From Psychromonas sp. MB-3u-54 (GTDB lineage: Bacteria > Pseudomonadota > Gammaproteobacteria > Enterobacterales > Psychromonadaceae), in assembly GCF_002836415.1 (NCBI RefSeq), contig NZ_PJBP01000179.1:1-64000 (forward strand): a stretch of 64,000 nt of DNA, given 5' to 3'. Below are positions 53,130-63,970 of this stretch, in pieces. Below the pieces are notes generated by a model. That model saw only the letters and a program-made list of their open reading frames with translations, was not told the origin of the DNA and searched no databases. A program made the position numbers and the translations under genes. How positions within the stretch are numbered: the stretch's first letter is position 1; every line of letters begins with the position of its first letter.

Positions 53130-54295
53130 TATTTGCCACCTACCGCTTTAACCGCTTGCTCAGCAGCATCAGTTAATGATGAAGCTGCGATAATATTAAG
53201 ACCAGATTCTGCAAGAATCTTACGACCTAAATCAGCATTATTGCCTTCTAAACGAACGATAACGGGCACCGTTACACCGACTTCAGCTACTGCGCCAATA
53301 ACACCGTCAGCAATTAAATCACAACGTACAATACCGCCAAAGATGTTCACTAAAACAGCTTTAACATTGGAGTCCGAAAGAATAATTTTGAAAGCTTCAG
53401 TAACACGTTCTTTGGTTGCACCGCCGCCAACATCCAGGAAGTTAGCCGGATTACCGCCGTGTAAATGCACGATATCCATTGTTCCCATTGCCAGGCCAGC
53501 ACCGTTTACCATACAGCCGATACTGCCATCAAGAGCAACATAATTAAGCTCCCATTGTGCAGCATGCATTTCACGTTCATCATCTTGCGTTGTATCGTTT
53601 ATCGCATGTAACTCTTTTTGACGGTACATTGCATTAGAATCGAGAGAAATTTTACCGTCTAAACAGATAAGATCATCTTGCCCGGTCACAACCAGTGGAT
53701 TGATTTCTAATAACGATAAATCTTTCTCTTCAAAGAGAGTCGCAAGGCCCAGGAAGATTTTTGTAAATTGACCAATCTGTTTACCAGAAAGACCTAATTT
53801 AAAGGCAAGTTCACGACCTTGGTACGCTTGTGCACCCACTAATGGATCAATCATTGCAGTATGAATAAGTTCAGGCGTCTCTTCTGCTACTTTCTCAATT
53901 TCCACACCACCTTCGGTCGATGCCATGAAAGTAACACGTTGTGAAGCACGGTCAATAACCGCACCTAAGTAAAGCTCATTAGCAATATCGCTACAGCTTT
54001 CGACTAATAACTTATTAACCGGTTGACCGTTTGCATCGGTTTGGAAAGTAACTAAGTTCTTACCTAACCATTTATGTGCAAAATCGCGTAAACCGTCTTT
54101 AGTGCTAACTAACTCAACACCACCTGCTTTACCACGGCCGCCTGCATGTACCTGACACTTAATAACCCATTTGTCTCCGCCAATTTGAGACGCGGCACTT
54201 ACTGCTTCCTCAGCGGTATCACATGCGATACCTTGTGGTACAGGTAATCCATATTCTCTGAACAACTGTTTTGCCTGATATTCATGCAAATTCAT
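53129..54295 (-). CDS. sucC: Succinyl-CoA synthetase subunit beta
   Basis: ATP-grasp subunit, 388 aa as in E. coli. Landmarks are [57 protein letters not shown] and [22 protein letters not shown] with [10 protein letters not shown]. It lies 132 nt after sucB across an interval with two hairpins, which may allow separate control of sucCD. Confidence 0.98.
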   Translation of the reverse strand: MNLHEYQAKQLFREYGLPVPQGIACDTAEEAVSAASQIGGDKWVIKCQVHAGGRGKAGGVELVSTKDGLRDFAHKWLGKNLVTFQTDANGQPVNKLLVESCSDIANELYLGAVIDRASQRVTFMASTEGGVEIEKVAEETPELIHTAMIDPLVGAQAYQGRELAFKLGLSGKQIGQFTKIFLGLATLFEEKDLSLLEINPLVVTGQDDLICLDGKISLDSNAMYRQKELHAINDTTQDDEREMHAAQWELNYVALDGSIGCMVNGAGLAMGTMDIVHLHGGNPANFLDVGGGATKERVTEAFKIILSDSNVKAVLVNIFGGIVRCDLIADGVIGAVAEVGVTVPVIVRLEGNNADLGRKILAESGLNIIAASSLTDAAEQAVKAVGGK

Positions 54296-54326
54296 GATTC
54301 TGATCCATTTATTTGGTTTAACTTAA

Positions 54327-54416
54327 TGACCCTATTAATCAGGTCATAACTCGAAGTAATGTAACTTACGTTAGCGCTGTTTATATTAGCTAAATTGCGG
54401 GAAATATAAACAGCAC
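54327..54416 (-). other. Two hairpins between sucB and sucC
   Basis: ATGACC/GGTCAT arms at 54327-54348 and a longer stem with arms GCTGTTTATATT (about 54376-54387) and AATATAAACAGC (about 54403-54414) lie in the only sizeable intercistronic gap of the suc part of the operon. They could slow transcription or protect transcript ends. Confidence 0.5.
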
Positions 54417-54427
54417 TGGACTACCCC

Positions 54428-55603
54428 TTAAACATCCAATAATAAGCGCGTTGGATCTTCAAGTAATTCTTTGATTGCGACTAAGAAGCTAACTGATTCT
54501 TTCCCGTCGATTAAACGGTGATCATAAGAAAGTGCCAGATACATCATAGGTAAAATTTCCACTTTACCGTCAACCGCTACAGGACGATCTTGAATTTTAT
54601 GCATGCCTAAAATGGCTGCTTGTGGCGGGTTAATAATAGGCGTTGATAATAGAGAACCAAATACCCCGCCGTTCGTGATAGTGAAGTTACCACCAATCAT
54701 TTCATCAACGGTTAGTTTTCCATCACGGCCTTTAATCGCAAGTACTTTTATGCCCTTTTCGATTTCAGCAAAATTTAAATCATCCACATCACGTAAAACA
54801 GGCGTCACTAAACCGCGGGGTGTTGAAACAGCAATACTGATATCAAAGAAATTATGATAAACAATTTCATCACCATCAATAGCGGCATTCACTTCCGGGA
54901 ATCGTTTCAGTGCTTCTGTCACCGCTTTAATATAAAACGACATAAATCCTAAACGGACACCGTGTTTCTTCTCAAAAACTTCTTGATACTGGCGGCGAAG
55001 ATCCATAATAGGTTTCATGTTAACTTCATTAAAGGTAGTTAACATAGCAGTAGAATTTTTGGCTTCTAATAAACGCTCAGCAACACGCTTACGCAAACGC
55101 GTCATTGGTACGCGTTTATCGCTGCGAGCAGCTACGGCAGCGACAATGTCAACTTTTGGTTCAGTTTGTTCCTGATTTTTTGTGACCCGATGTTTTTCTA
55201 CATCTTCACGGGTAATAGAACCACCTTTGCCTGTTCCCTTGATATCGGCAGCATTTAAGCCTTTTTCAAGAATTAAACGGCGCACCGATGGGCTTGCATC
55301 TGCAGTCTCATCTGAAGCGGGCGTTTCAGTTGTAGTTTCAGTTTTTTGCTCTTTTACCGGCGCTGCTGCACCTTCTTTTAATTGACCTAACAATTGCTTT
55401 GAAAGTACTGTTGCACCTTCATTTTCGACGATGCTTTCCAATACACCAGAGGCAGTTGCTGGCACTTCTAACACTACTTTGTCGGTTTCTATTTCAACAA
55501 GTACTTCATCACGCTCAACAAAATCACCAGGTTGCTTATGCCAAACGGCAACACTTGCATCAGCAACTGATTCTGGAAGCTCTGGAACCAATATTTCAAT
55601 CAT
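54428..55603 (-). CDS. sucB: 2-oxoglutarate dehydrogenase E2, dihydrolipoyl succinyltransferase
   Basis: Core of the 2-oxoglutarate dehydrogenase complex. The 391-aa product (E. coli 405) has one lipoyl domain with the lipoylated Lys in [13 protein letters not shown], a peripheral-subunit-binding domain ([25 protein letters not shown]) and a catalytic domain with the active-site His-Asp in [11 protein letters not shown]. An Ala/Pro/Glu/Thr-rich linker separates the domains. It follows sucA by 58 nt. Confidence 0.98.
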   Translation of the reverse strand: MIEILVPELPESVADASVAVWHKQPGDFVERDEVLVEIETDKVVLEVPATASGVLESIVENEGATVLSKQLLGQLKEGAAAPVKEQKTETTTETPASDETADASPSVRRLILEKGLNAADIKGTGKGGSITREDVEKHRVTKNQEQTEPKVDIVAAVAARSDKRVPMTRLRKRVAERLLEAKNSTAMLTTFNEVNMKPIMDLRRQYQEVFEKKHGVRLGFMSFYIKAVTEALKRFPEVNAAIDGDEIVYHNFFDISIAVSTPRGLVTPVLRDVDDLNFAEIEKGIKVLAIKGRDGKLTVDEMIGGNFTITNGGVFGSLLSTPIINPPQAAILGMHKIQDRPVAVDGKVEILPMMYLALSYDHRLIDGKESVSFLVAIKELLEDPTRLLLDV

Positions 55604-55661
55604 AATTGACCTTTCCTACAGTAAAATCTTCAACTAAAAAAATTCGGGTTTATTTTAAATA

Positions 55662-58469
55662 TTATTCAACAATGGCCAGGGCGTCATTAATTAATGCTTT
55701 TTGCTGCTTAAGATGCAAAGACATATAACCAACAGCCGTTGAAGCCGATGCGTCGCGGCCGGCATAACGTAATCGCGCGGCAACGGGCAATATACTCCTG
55801 AAATGATGCTGACTACAATACCAAGCGCCTTGATTTTGAGGTTCTTCCTGACACCAGACAAAATCTGTAACATGTTGATAAGCGCTTAAAATATCATTAA
55901 CCTCATTAGCAGGGAAAGGATATAGTTGTTCAATACGGATAATTGCGACGTTAGTCAATCCTGCATCACGACGTTTACCTAGCAGGTCGTAATACACTTT
56001 ACCGCTACACATAATAACAAGATTTACTTTTTCAGGATCATGCTCATCAATCTCAGCAATCGCATTTTGGAATGTTCCATTCGCTAATTCATCTAAACTG
56101 GAAACCGCTTCCGGATGACGTAGCAATGATTTAGGTGACATTACAATTAATGGACGACGCATTGAGCGTATCACTTGGCGGCGTAACATATGATAAACCT
56201 GTGCAGGTGTAGAGGGTACACACACTTGCATGTTATGTTCCGCACAGAGTTGCAGATAACGCTCCAATCTGGCGGATGAATGCTCAGGTCCTTGACCTTC
56301 GTATCCGTGTGGTAATAAAACGGTTAATCCGCACATACGTCCCCACTTCTGCTCTCCAGAAGATAGAAACTGATCAAAGACAACCTGTGCGCCGTTAGCA
56401 AAATCCCCAAACTGCGCTTCCCAGATACACAAACCTTTAGGAGCGCCTGTTGAGTAGCCATATTCAAAGGCTAATACCGCAACTTCCGATAACACTGAAT
56501 CATAAATATCAAAATGACCCTGTTTATCAGAAAGATTTTTAAGTGGAATATAGCGCTTTCCTTCCGTCTGTTCATGCAATACGGAATGACGATGAAAGAA
56601 GGTGCCACGACCAGAATCTTGACCGACCAGACGAATATTAAACTCATCGTCAAGCAGCGTTGCATAAGCTAAATTTTCAGCAAATCCCCAATCACATAAC
56701 TTTTCACCACGTGCCATTAATTGGCGATCATTATAGATTTTTGTAACACGTGAGTGTTGCTTATGGGAATCAGGATAGTGGCTAATTGATTCCCCTAATT
56801 CCATTAAACGTTGTTTAGGAAATTTAGATTCATAGGGAGAATCCCAAGTATGCTTCAGGTAAGGAGACCAGTCTACTGTGCGGTGCTGCGTAACTTGCCA
56901 TTCTTTGACAACACATTCACCGCTGTCTAAGGCATCACGGTAATCTGTCACTAATTGTTTAGCATATTCAGCACTAATAACACCTTCAGCGACCAGCTGT
57001 TTTGCATAAATTTCGCGGGGTGTTGCATGTGCTTTAATTTTTTTATACATCAAAGGCTGGGTTGCACTGGGTTCATCGGCTTCGTTATGACCATGACGGC
57101 GATAACAAACCAAATCAATAACAACATCGCGTTTAAAGGTATTACGGAAATCAAGTGCGATTTGTGTGACAAAAATAACGGCTTCGGCATCATCGGCATT
57201 AACATGAAAAATCGGTGCATGAACCATTTTTGCAATATCGGTGCAAAAACGAGTAGAGCGTGCATCTTCCCGGCTGGATGTTGTAAAGCCAATTTGATTG
57301 TTGATCACGATCCGCACTGTACCGCCAACTTTAAAGGCACGTGCTTGTGACATATTAAATGTTTCTTGTACGACACCTTGTCCTGCAATCGCTGCATCAC
57401 CATGCACAGTAATAGGCAGAACAGTTTCACTATAAGCTTTTAAACGCTCTTGCCGAGCGCGAACAGAGCCCAATACAACAGGGTTAACAATCTCTAAATG
57501 CGAAGGGTTAAAACTCAGCGCTAAATGCACATTACCCTTAGGGGTTTTAAAGTCACTGCTAAAACCTTGATGGTATTTTACATCACTTGAACCATCAACA
57601 GTGCTGTGTTTGCCTGCAAATTCATCAAAGAGATCCGCGGGTTTTTTACCAAACACATTAACTAACACATTAAGACGGCCTCGGTGAGCCATCCCTAATA
57701 CGACTTCCTGTGCGCCCTGCTCACCGGCACGTCGAATCAACTCTTTTAACATCGGAATAAAAGAGTCTCCACCTTCTAAGGAAAAACGCTTTGCACCGGG
57801 GAATTTAGATCCAAGATAACGTTCAAGACCTTCCGTTGCAGACAGTTCTTCCATAAAACGATTCTTTGCTTCATAACTGAACGAAGGTTTACTTTCACAG
57901 GATTCGATACGATTTTGTAACCAGCGTTTTTCATCGGTATTCGTGATATGCATATATTCCGCACCCACTGACCCACAATATGTGCGTTTAAGTGATGCGA
58001 TAAGATCACGTAATACCATTGTTTCATTGGAAGCCGCATAGGATCCAACATTAAAACTGGCATCAAGATCAGCCCCTTCTAATTCATGATAGAAAGGGTC
58101 TAATTCCTTGATTGTTTCCAGTACGGTAAGTCCTAACGGATCCAATGAAGCCACTTCGTGGCCACGATTACGATAAGCACCGATTAACTGCAGAACACGA
58201 ACCTGTTTAGCATCATTATGCACTACGTCATTAGACGGGGTAATACATTTTGTTGCTTTAGCGGCCAGTTTCATCTGCGCACGAATGCGGGAATGCGCTT
58301 CTTCCGGTTTATCACTTACTTGTGGTAAATCATCGAATACTTTCCGCCAGTTAGCGTCAACCGATAAAGAATCTTCTAAATATGACTCATAGATATCTTC
58401 AATATAGGTCGAATTGCCCCCGGAGAAATGGGATGAAGCTAACCATGTCTTCATAACATTAGTTGGCAT
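55662..58469 (-). CDS. sucA: 2-oxoglutarate dehydrogenase E1
   Basis: Thiamine-diphosphate enzyme decarboxylating 2-oxoglutarate and succinylating the E2 lipoyl group. The 935-aa product (E. coli 933) has the N-terminal YIEDIYESYLEDSLSVDANWR, RFSLEGGDSFIPML, GMAHRGRLNVLVNVFGK, the ThDP/Mg region HGDAAIAGQGVVQETFN with VINNQIGFTT, and C-terminal FEYGYSTGAPKGLCIWEAQFGDFANGAQ. It lies between sdhB and sucB as in E. coli. Confidence 0.98.
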   Translation of the reverse strand: MPTNVMKTWLASSHFSGGNSTYIEDIYESYLEDSLSVDANWRKVFDDLPQVSDKPEEAHSRIRAQMKLAAKATKCITPSNDVVHNDAKQVRVLQLIGAYRNRGHEVASLDPLGLTVLETIKELDPFYHELEGADLDASFNVGSYAASNETMVLRDLIASLKRTYCGSVGAEYMHITNTDEKRWLQNRIESCESKPSFSYEAKNRFMEELSATEGLERYLGSKFPGAKRFSLEGGDSFIPMLKELIRRAGEQGAQEVVLGMAHRGRLNVLVNVFGKKPADLFDEFAGKHSTVDGSSDVKYHQGFSSDFKTPKGNVHLALSFNPSHLEIVNPVVLGSVRARQERLKAYSETVLPITVHGDAAIAGQGVVQETFNMSQARAFKVGGTVRIVINNQIGFTTSSREDARSTRFCTDIAKMVHAPIFHVNADDAEAVIFVTQIALDFRNTFKRDVVIDLVCYRRHGHNEADEPSATQPLMYKKIKAHATPREIYAKQLVAEGVISAEYAKQLVTDYRDALDSGECVVKEWQVTQHRTVDWSPYLKHTWDSPYESKFPKQRLMELGESISHYPDSHKQHSRVTKIYNDRQLMARGEKLCDWGFAENLAYATLLDDEFNIRLVGQDSGRGTFFHRHSVLHEQTEGKRYIPLKNLSDKQGHFDIYDSVLSEVAVLAFEYGYSTGAPKGLCIWEAQFGDFANGAQVVFDQFLSSGEQKWGRMCGLTVLLPHGYEGQGPEHSSARLERYLQLCAEHNMQVCVPSTPAQVYHMLRRQVIRSMRRPLIVMSPKSLLRHPEAVSSLDELANGTFQNAIAEIDEHDPEKVNLVIMCSGKVYYDLLGKRRDAGLTNVAIIRIEQLYPFPANEVNDILSAYQHVTDFVWCQEEPQNQGAWYCSQHHFRSILPVAARLRYAGRDASASTAVGYMSLHLKQQKALINDALAIVE

Positions 58470-58515
58470 TTAAGTTTCTTCCTTCTTTTACTTATTAGTT
58501 ATAATTACATAAAAA

Positions 58516-59229
58516 TTAAATGGCACGTTGTAATAACATTGATTTGATTTTACCGATTGCTTTAGTCGGGTTTAATCCTTTTGGACAAACACTGACACAA
58601 TTCATAATACCATGACAACGGAATACACTAAATGCATCATCTAAGTCTGCAAGTCGCTCTTCTGTTGCATTATCACGACTGTCAATAAGGAACCGGTAGG
58701 CCGCTAATAAACCTGCAGGACCAATAAACTTATCAGGATTCCACCAAAAAGAAGGACAAGAAGTTGAGCAACAAGCACACAAAATACATTCATATAAACC
58801 ATCGAGTTTTTCTCGCTCTTCTGGTGTTTGCTTATATTCTGCAACGGGTGGCTGCCGATCATCAGTGACCAAGTAGGGTTTTATTTTTTCATATTGCGTA
58901 TAAAATTGGGTCATATCGATGACTAAATCACGTATTACGGGTAATCCCGGTAACGGACGTAATATTACTTTACCTTTAGACAACAAATCGGACAAAGGGG
59001 TAATACAGGCTAAGCCATTTTTGCCATTGATATTCATACCATCGGAACCACAAACACCCTCTCGACATGAACGGCGAAAAGACAAAGTCGGATCCTTCTC
59101 TTTCAGTGTGATTAATGCATCAAGCACCATCATATCAGAGCCCTCTGCAATATCTAAAGACATATCTTGCATATAGGGCGCGTTATCAACATCAGGGTTA
59201 TAACGATAAATAGAAAACTTCACTTGCAT
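58516..59229 (-). CDS. sdhB: Succinate dehydrogenase iron-sulfur subunit
   Basis: Electron-transfer subunit of complex II. The 237-aa product (E. coli 238) has a [2Fe-2S] N-terminal domain ([22 protein letters not shown]) and C-terminal [4Fe-4S]/[3Fe-4S] cysteines ([16 protein letters not shown] and [17 protein letters not shown]). The start at 59229 ([10 protein letters not shown]) matches the family; the frame is open to 59277. It follows sdhA by 13 nt. Confidence 0.97.
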   Translation of the reverse strand: MQVKFSIYRYNPDVDNAPYMQDMSLDIAEGSDMMVLDALITLKEKDPTLSFRRSCREGVCGSDGMNINGKNGLACITPLSDLLSKGKVILRPLPGLPVIRDLVIDMTQFYTQYEKIKPYLVTDDRQPPVAEYKQTPEEREKLDGLYECILCACCSTSCPSFWWNPDKFIGPAGLLAAYRFLIDSRDNATEERLADLDDAFSVFRCHGIMNCVSVCPKGLNPTKAIGKIKSMLLQRAI

Positions 59230-59242
59230 AACAATAGCCTTT

Positions 59243-61009
59243 TTAATAAACACGCGCTTTAGGAGGGAAAGGTTCACGCAATACCGGTTTCATATTAACA
59301 TCACGTTTACACATATTTTCGGTCTCGGGGTTGAAAATGCTGTGGCATAGCCAACTTTTATCATCCCGATCCGGGTAATCAAAGCGGCTGTGTGCGCCTC
59401 GACTTTCCGTTCTAAAGTTAGCCGCCATGGCAGTTGAAAATGCAGTTTCCATCAAGTTATCAAGCTCTAAACATTCAATGCGGTTAGTATTAAATTCCGT
59501 GCTTTTATCGTCTAATTTGGCATTTGCCAAACGCTCACGCAGTACTTTCAATTCAGCTAAACCTTTGGCCATTGCCTCACCATCTCTGAAGACAGAGAAA
59601 TTGTTTTGCATACATTGCTGCAGATCTTTTCTGATTTGATTTGGACATTCAGTGCCGTTACCTTTTTCCCAACGGTTAAAACGTTCCAGTGCAGCATCTA
59701 TATTTTCCTGCGTAGGTTCCTTAGCAGTGTTTTCTTGCGCAAGTACTACACCTAAGTGTTTGCCTGTCGCACGACCGAATACCACTAAATCTAACAGTGA
59801 ATTACCACCTAAGCGGTTAGAACCGTGTACTGATACACTGGCTATTTCACCGACTGCAAAGAGTCCTTTGACCTCTACATCTTTACCGTTTTCATCCAAC
59901 TTAAGCACTTGGCCATTGACTGTCGTTGGCACACCACCCATTTGGTAATGGCAAGTTGGAATAACTGGAATAGGCTCTTTAACAGGATCGACATGTGCAA
60001 AAGTACGTGATAATTCCATAACCCCTGGTAATCTCGACTCCAGAACATCTTTACCTAAATGGTCTAGTTTTAATTTAAGATGTATGCCCCAAGGCCCCTC
60101 ACAACCACGACCTTCACGGATTTCAATCATCATTGCACGGGCAACAACATCACGCCCGGCTAAATCTTTGGCATTGGGTGCATAACGTTCCATAAAACGC
60201 TCACCATCTTTATTGAGCAGATATCCACCTTCACCGCGACAACCTTCTGTTACTAGAGTACCCGCACCAGCAATACCCGTTGGATGGAACTGCCACATCT
60301 CCATATCCTGCACAGGAACACCGGCACGCAGTGCCATGCCAACACCATCGCCGGTGTTAATATGCGCATTGGTTGTAGAGGCGTAAACACGACCTGCTCC
60401 ACCCGTTGCAAGCACGGTCGCTTGTGCTTTAAACATCACTATTTCGCCGGACTCAATATCGAGAGCAGTACAACCGACAACATCACCATCATCATTTTTC
60501 ACTAAATCAAGTGCATACCACTCAGAAAAAACGGTGGTTTTATTTTTAATATTCTGCTGATAAAGTGTATGTAATAAAGCATGACCTGTACGGTCGGCAG
60601 CCGCCGCAGTACGAGATGCTTGACCTTGGCCATAAGCTTTAGACTGTCCGCCGAACGGACGCTGGTAAATACTGCCATCTTCAAAACGAGAAAAAGGCAA
60701 GCCCATATGTTCAAGCTCGCGTACCACTTCCGGACCGATCTTACACATATACTCGATAGCGTCCTGGTCACCGATATAATCAGAGCCCTTAACGGTATCA
60801 TACATGTGATACTGCCAATCATCTTCATGGGCATTACCCAATGCAACCGTAATACCGCCTTGGGCTGAAACAGTATGAGATCGGGTTGGAAAAACTTTAC
60901 TTATCAAGGCACAACTTTTGCCTTCTTCAGAAATGGAAAGTGCTGCGCGCATACCTGCACCACCTGCACCAATCACAATCGCATCAAATTCACGAATCGG
61001 TAAACTCAC
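59243..61009 (-). CDS. sdhA: Succinate dehydrogenase flavoprotein subunit
   Basis: Catalytic FAD subunit of complex II. The product has the FAD-binding [17 protein letters not shown], the flavinylated His in [11 protein letters not shown], the substrate-site HPTGIAGAG and TCHYQMGG, and catalytic Arg in the RGAHSR region. The start is taken as GTG at 61009, directly after the sdhD stop, giving 588 aa as in E. coli; a GTG at 61018 would add three residues. Confidence 0.97.
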   Translation of the reverse strand: MSLPIREFDAIVIGAGGAGMRAALSISEEGKSCALISKVFPTRSHTVSAQGGITVALGNAHEDDWQYHMYDTVKGSDYIGDQDAIEYMCKIGPEVVRELEHMGLPFSRFEDGSIYQRPFGGQSKAYGQGQASRTAAAADRTGHALLHTLYQQNIKNKTTVFSEWYALDLVKNDDGDVVGCTALDIESGEIVMFKAQATVLATGGAGRVYASTTNAHINTGDGVGMALRAGVPVQDMEMWQFHPTGIAGAGTLVTEGCRGEGGYLLNKDGERFMERYAPNAKDLAGRDVVARAMMIEIREGRGCEGPWGIHLKLKLDHLGKDVLESRLPGVMELSRTFAHVDPVKEPIPVIPTCHYQMGGVPTTVNGQVLKLDENGKDVEVKGLFAVGEIASVSVHGSNRLGGNSLLDLVVFGRATGKHLGVVLAQENTAKEPTQENIDAALERFNRWEKGNGTECPNQIRKDLQQCMQNNFSVFRDGEAMAKGLAELKVLRERLANAKLDDKSTEFNTNRIECLELDNLMETAFSTAMAANFRTESRGAHSRFDYPDRDDKSWLCHSIFNPETENMCKRDVNMKPVLREPFPPKARVY

Positions 61010-61010
61010 C

Positions 61011-61355
61011 TTAAACACCCCACAAAATTACAAAACCAGAAATAACATAGACAAATGCAGTTGACGTTAATAAAAACTGTAATACAGCACGTAACAAAGT
61101 ATTTTTAACGTAATCAGTTAGCACTTGCCAAAGACCAATCCATGCATGCACGAGCATTGCAATTAAGGCAAACAAAGAAAATATTTTGGTCAGCGTCAAT
61201 GAGAAAAAACCAACCCAAGAAAAATAGTCAATGTCTGCAAAAGTCACAAAACCAACAAGATAAAGAACATATGCCAGTATAACTACCGCACTTGCACGCA
61301 ATAAAACATAATCATGAACTCCGCTTCTACCGAAGGTTCCCACAACGTTTACCAT
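61011..61355 (-). CDS. sdhD: Succinate dehydrogenase membrane anchor SdhD
   Basis: Membrane anchor of complex II, 114 aa (E. coli 115), with three membrane helices. The quinone-site residues lie in LTDYVK and the family opening is [20 protein letters not shown]. The start at 61355 has AGGGG 7 nt upstream and overlaps sdhC by 7 nt; the frame extends to 61442 inside sdhC. Confidence 0.95.
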   Translation of the reverse strand: MVNVVGTFGRSGVHDYVLLRASAVVILAYVLYLVGFVTFADIDYFSWVGFFSLTLTKIFSLFALIAMLVHAWIGLWQVLTDYVKNTLLRAVLQFLLTSTAFVYVISGFVILWGV

Positions 61356-61723
61356 ACTAATACCCCTGTTAATACTGATAAGATAGCCGTGATTATAAAT
61401 CCAACTTTTGCACTCAAAGCTGCACTTTCTAATTCTTCCCAATAACCCAGATCTTGAATCATATGGCGTACGCCAAATACAATATGGTAGACAAGCCCGG
61501 TTAGCGCCGCCCAGATAATCAATCCAATGAAGAAATTATCTATATATCCCATCACGTTATTAAAATCTGTTTCTGAGGTTAAGGACTGATTTAACAGCAT
61601 TAAGAATATTGCTAATGCAATAAATACGATAATTCCGGATATTCGGTGCAATATTGATGCTGTTGCGGTTATCGGGAATTGAACCGTGGTTAAGTCTAAA
61701 TTTATAGGTCTGTCTCTGCGCAC
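61349..61723 (-). CDS. sdhC: Succinate dehydrogenase cytochrome b556 subunit
   Basis: First gene of the operon; 124 aa (E. coli 129) with three membrane helices. RPINLDLTTVQFPITATASILHRISG contains the quinone-site Ser/Arg region, and YHIVFGVRHMIQDLGYWEE contains the heme-ligand His. The start is GTG at 61723. It is divergent from gltA across a 954-bp region containing an ArcA-like direct repeat 50-71 nt upstream. Confidence 0.95.
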   Translation of the reverse strand: MRRDRPINLDLTTVQFPITATASILHRISGIIVFIALAIFLMLLNQSLTSETDFNNVMGYIDNFFIGLIIWAALTGLVYHIVFGVRHMIQDLGYWEELESAALSAKVGFIITAILSVLTGVLVW

Positions 61724-61772
61724 AATGTAGTCTCTTTTTATTAGCCGGTAAGAAGTTTTTTTTGCAGGTACA

Positions 61773-61794
61773 TTGTTAGCATATTGTTAACATA
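61773..61794 (-). promoter_or_regulatory. ArcA-like direct repeat upstream of sdhC
   Basis: TTGTTAGCATA is followed directly by TTGTTAACATA, two 11-bp repeats in register with one difference, then a weaker ATGTCAGG. ArcA sites are built from TGTTA-type repeats at 11-bp spacing, and sdhC is ArcA-repressed in E. coli. The position, 50-71 nt upstream of sdhC, fits repression. Confidence 0.5.
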
Positions 61795-61873
61795 ATGTCA
61801 GGCACATGATGTCTTTTTGTGATGCAAGCACAATTATAATCCCGTTATCCGAAAAACAGTACAAATTGCAAGC

Positions 61874-61913
61874 AGTTGTTATAACAAGTAAAAAAACACT
61901 TGTTGTAACAACT
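61874..61913. promoter_or_regulatory. Inverted repeat upstream of sdhC
   Basis: AGTTGTTATAACAAGT and ACTTGTTGTAACAACT pair at 15 of 16 positions around an 8-nt A-rich centre. The left arm is itself a near palindrome. It could be a regulator site or a leader hairpin; no T tract follows either arm. Confidence 0.5.
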
Positions 61914-62240
61914 GAAAACTAATTTGATCGGGGCTTGTGCTTATATTTCAGATATATTGAGCAGGTCATTTAAAAAAACACTCCTCTGGACTTTTTCCAA
62001 GCTTGAAACAAAGGTTGTTTTCGCCTATTTTTATTAAAAAACAATACTTTTATGAAGAGCCTACAAACTGCTGCAAAAACAATCCCAAAAGATAAGCTGG
62101 CGATAATAACGCACAGAATTTCCAGTTGTATAGTCTGCTCTTCAGGTTTTTGTTTACGGCTATAAAACACACTTATTATGAGCCTAAAGCCGATCCAATT
62201 TGCTCAACCTGATAACGTTGATCAGCGATTAATGCGCGTA

Positions 62241-62444
62241 CCTATTGACCTTTCTAGTACAAATTTCATTCAATATAACATTATTCTGAGCAAGGCATGA
62301 ACAGAGCAGCATCGGTATTTATATAAACTGAGAACCTAGCGCAGAATGTTGCCAGCTGATGCACAATAACGACACGAAGCAGGCTCTGCCTTGTATAAAG
62401 CACGTACGAATTGCTGTGAAAACACACAACAAAGGTCAGAAGCC
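62241..62444. repeat. Repeat family A, diverged or shortened copy 2
   Basis: It begins TTGACCTTTCTAGTACAAATTTC, like the left end of 4951-5213, and ends AAAGGTCAGAAGCCC, like its right end. It shares TTCTGAGCAAGGCATG and an identical 23-base stretch (62381-62403) with copy 1, but the middle differs and it is about 60 bp shorter. It lies about 230 bp before gltA. Confidence 0.7.
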
Positions 62445-62677
62445 CCTCCTATTTTAATTTTAAATTCACTGTTATAAGTTTTGTAATGACGTTTTGTAAT
62501 CATGTTACCTAGATAGTCGATAATATCATCTAAAATTAAAGTATTCCGTTAAATTAGAGCAGAACAGCTCGCAAAGTTGAACTGTTAAAATTGACAAGGG
62601 TAAATTTTGCCTGTAAAAATATGCGGGTTAAATTCTTGTGATTCTTGTAATTCTTAAAAGAAATGGAGATACAATAA

Positions 62678-63970
62678 ATGTCTGAACAAAAAGCAATACT
62701 TCAATTACCTGGACAAAAAGCGATAGAACTGCCAATCATGAAAGGAACTGCGGGTAATGATGTCATTGATATTCGAAGCTTAGGCCAAGCCGGTTATTTC
62801 ACCTATGACCCAGGTTTTCTAGCAACAGCTTCTTGTGAATCAGCAATAACCTTCATAGACGGTGACAAGGGAATTCTCTTACATCGCGGATATGCAATTG
62901 ATGAATTAGCTGAAAAATCTGACTATCTCGAAGTTTGTTATTTACTGTTGAATGGCCAATTTCCTGACAAAGAACAGTCAGAAAAATTCCATCATGTTGT
63001 ATTACACCATACAATGATTCACGAACAGTTAGCAAAACTGTACCAAGGTTTCCGTCGCGATTCTCATCCAATGGCAATCATGTGTGGTGTCGTTGGTGCA
63101 TTATCAGCTTTCTACCATGACTCTCTTGATATTACTAACGAAAATCACCGTGAAATTACCGCTTACCGTCTGGTTTCAAAAATGCCAACGTTGGCTGCCA
63201 TGTCCTATAAATATTCAAATGGTCAACCTTTTGTGTATCCGGACAATAACCTTTCGTATGCAGGTAATTTTCTAAAAATGATGTTTGCTGTACCCTGCGA
63301 TGAATACAAAGTAAACCCGGTACTTGAACGTGCAATGGATAAAATATTTATCCTGCATGCAGACCATGAACAAAATGCTTCTACTTCGACTGTCCGCCTA
63401 GCGGGTTCATCGGGTGCTAATCCATTTGCGTGTATTGCCGCAGGTATCGCATCTTTATGGGGGCCTGCGCATGGGGGTGCCAATGAAGCTTGTTTGAATA
63501 TGTTAGAAGAGATCGGCAGTGTTGAAAACATACCTGAATATATCGCTAAAGCAAAAGACAAAAATGACCCATTCCGTTTGATGGGCTTTGGACATCGCGT
63601 CTATAAAAATCACGATCCCCGTGCCACGGTTATGCGAAAAGCTTGTCATGAAGTATTAGATGATCTGAAAATTAATGATCCTCTTCTTGACGTTGCCATG
63701 GAGCTTGAAAGAATTGCACTTGAAGACCCGTATTTTGTAGAGAAAAAACTCTACCCTAATGTCGATTTTTATTCAGGTCTTGTACTGCGGGCAATGGGTA
63801 TTCCTAAATCAATGTTTACGGTTATTTTTGCAATTTCACGTACTATTGGTTGGATATCACATTGGAAAGAGATGTTAGATCAACCAGGACTGAAAATTGG
63901 ACGACCACGTCAGTTATATACTGGTGAAATTGGACTGAAAGTTGATGACGTTGAAAATCGTTCTAAATAA
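62678..63970 (+). CDS. gltA: Citrate synthase, type II
   Basis: Housekeeping citrate synthase of the TCA cycle, condensing oxaloacetate and acetyl-CoA. The 430-aa product (E. coli 427) is of the hexameric, NADH-sensitive Gram-negative type. Catalytic residues are visible as His in [12 protein letters not shown], His in [14 protein letters not shown] and Asp in NVDFYSG. GGAG lies about 10 nt upstream of the ATG. It is divergent from the sdh-suc operon. It is unrelated in fold to the SbnG-like protein at 32952. Confidence 0.98.
   Translation: MSEQKAILQLPGQKAIELPIMKGTAGNDVIDIRSLGQAGYFTYDPGFLATASCESAITFIDGDKGILLHRGYAIDELAEKSDYLEVCYLLLNGQFPDKEQSEKFHHVVLHHTMIHEQLAKLYQGFRRDSHPMAIMCGVVGALSAFYHDSLDITNENHREITAYRLVSKMPTLAAMSYKYSNGQPFVYPDNNLSYAGNFLKMMFAVPCDEYKVNPVLERAMDKIFILHADHEQNASTSTVRLAGSSGANPFACIAAGIASLWGPAHGGANEACLNMLEEIGSVENIPEYIAKAKDKNDPFRLMGFGHRVYKNHDPRATVMRKACHEVLDDLKINDPLLDVAMELERIALEDPYFVEKKLYPNVDFYSGLVLRAMGIPKSMFTVIFAISRTIGWISHWKEMLDQPGLKIGRPRQLYTGEIGLKVDDVENRSK

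Larger units (their letters stand above)
61724..62677. other. 954-bp divergent region between sdhC and gltA
   Basis: It contains, from left to right, an ArcA-like direct repeat (61773-61794), a 16-bp inverted repeat (61874-61913), a doubtful 66-codon minus-strand frame at 61970-62170 with one membrane-like segment (CVIIASLSFGIVFAAVC) and no family match, the family A repeat (62241-62444), and the gltA promoter region with GGAG before the ATG. The arrangement of divergent sdhC and gltA is the same as in E. coli. Confidence 0.6.

Noticed and set aside
61798-61835. CRP-like site in TTTTGTGATGCAAGCACAATT upstream of sdhC
   Set aside because: The half-sites TGTGA and GCACA are spaced one base too short for a standard CRP site.
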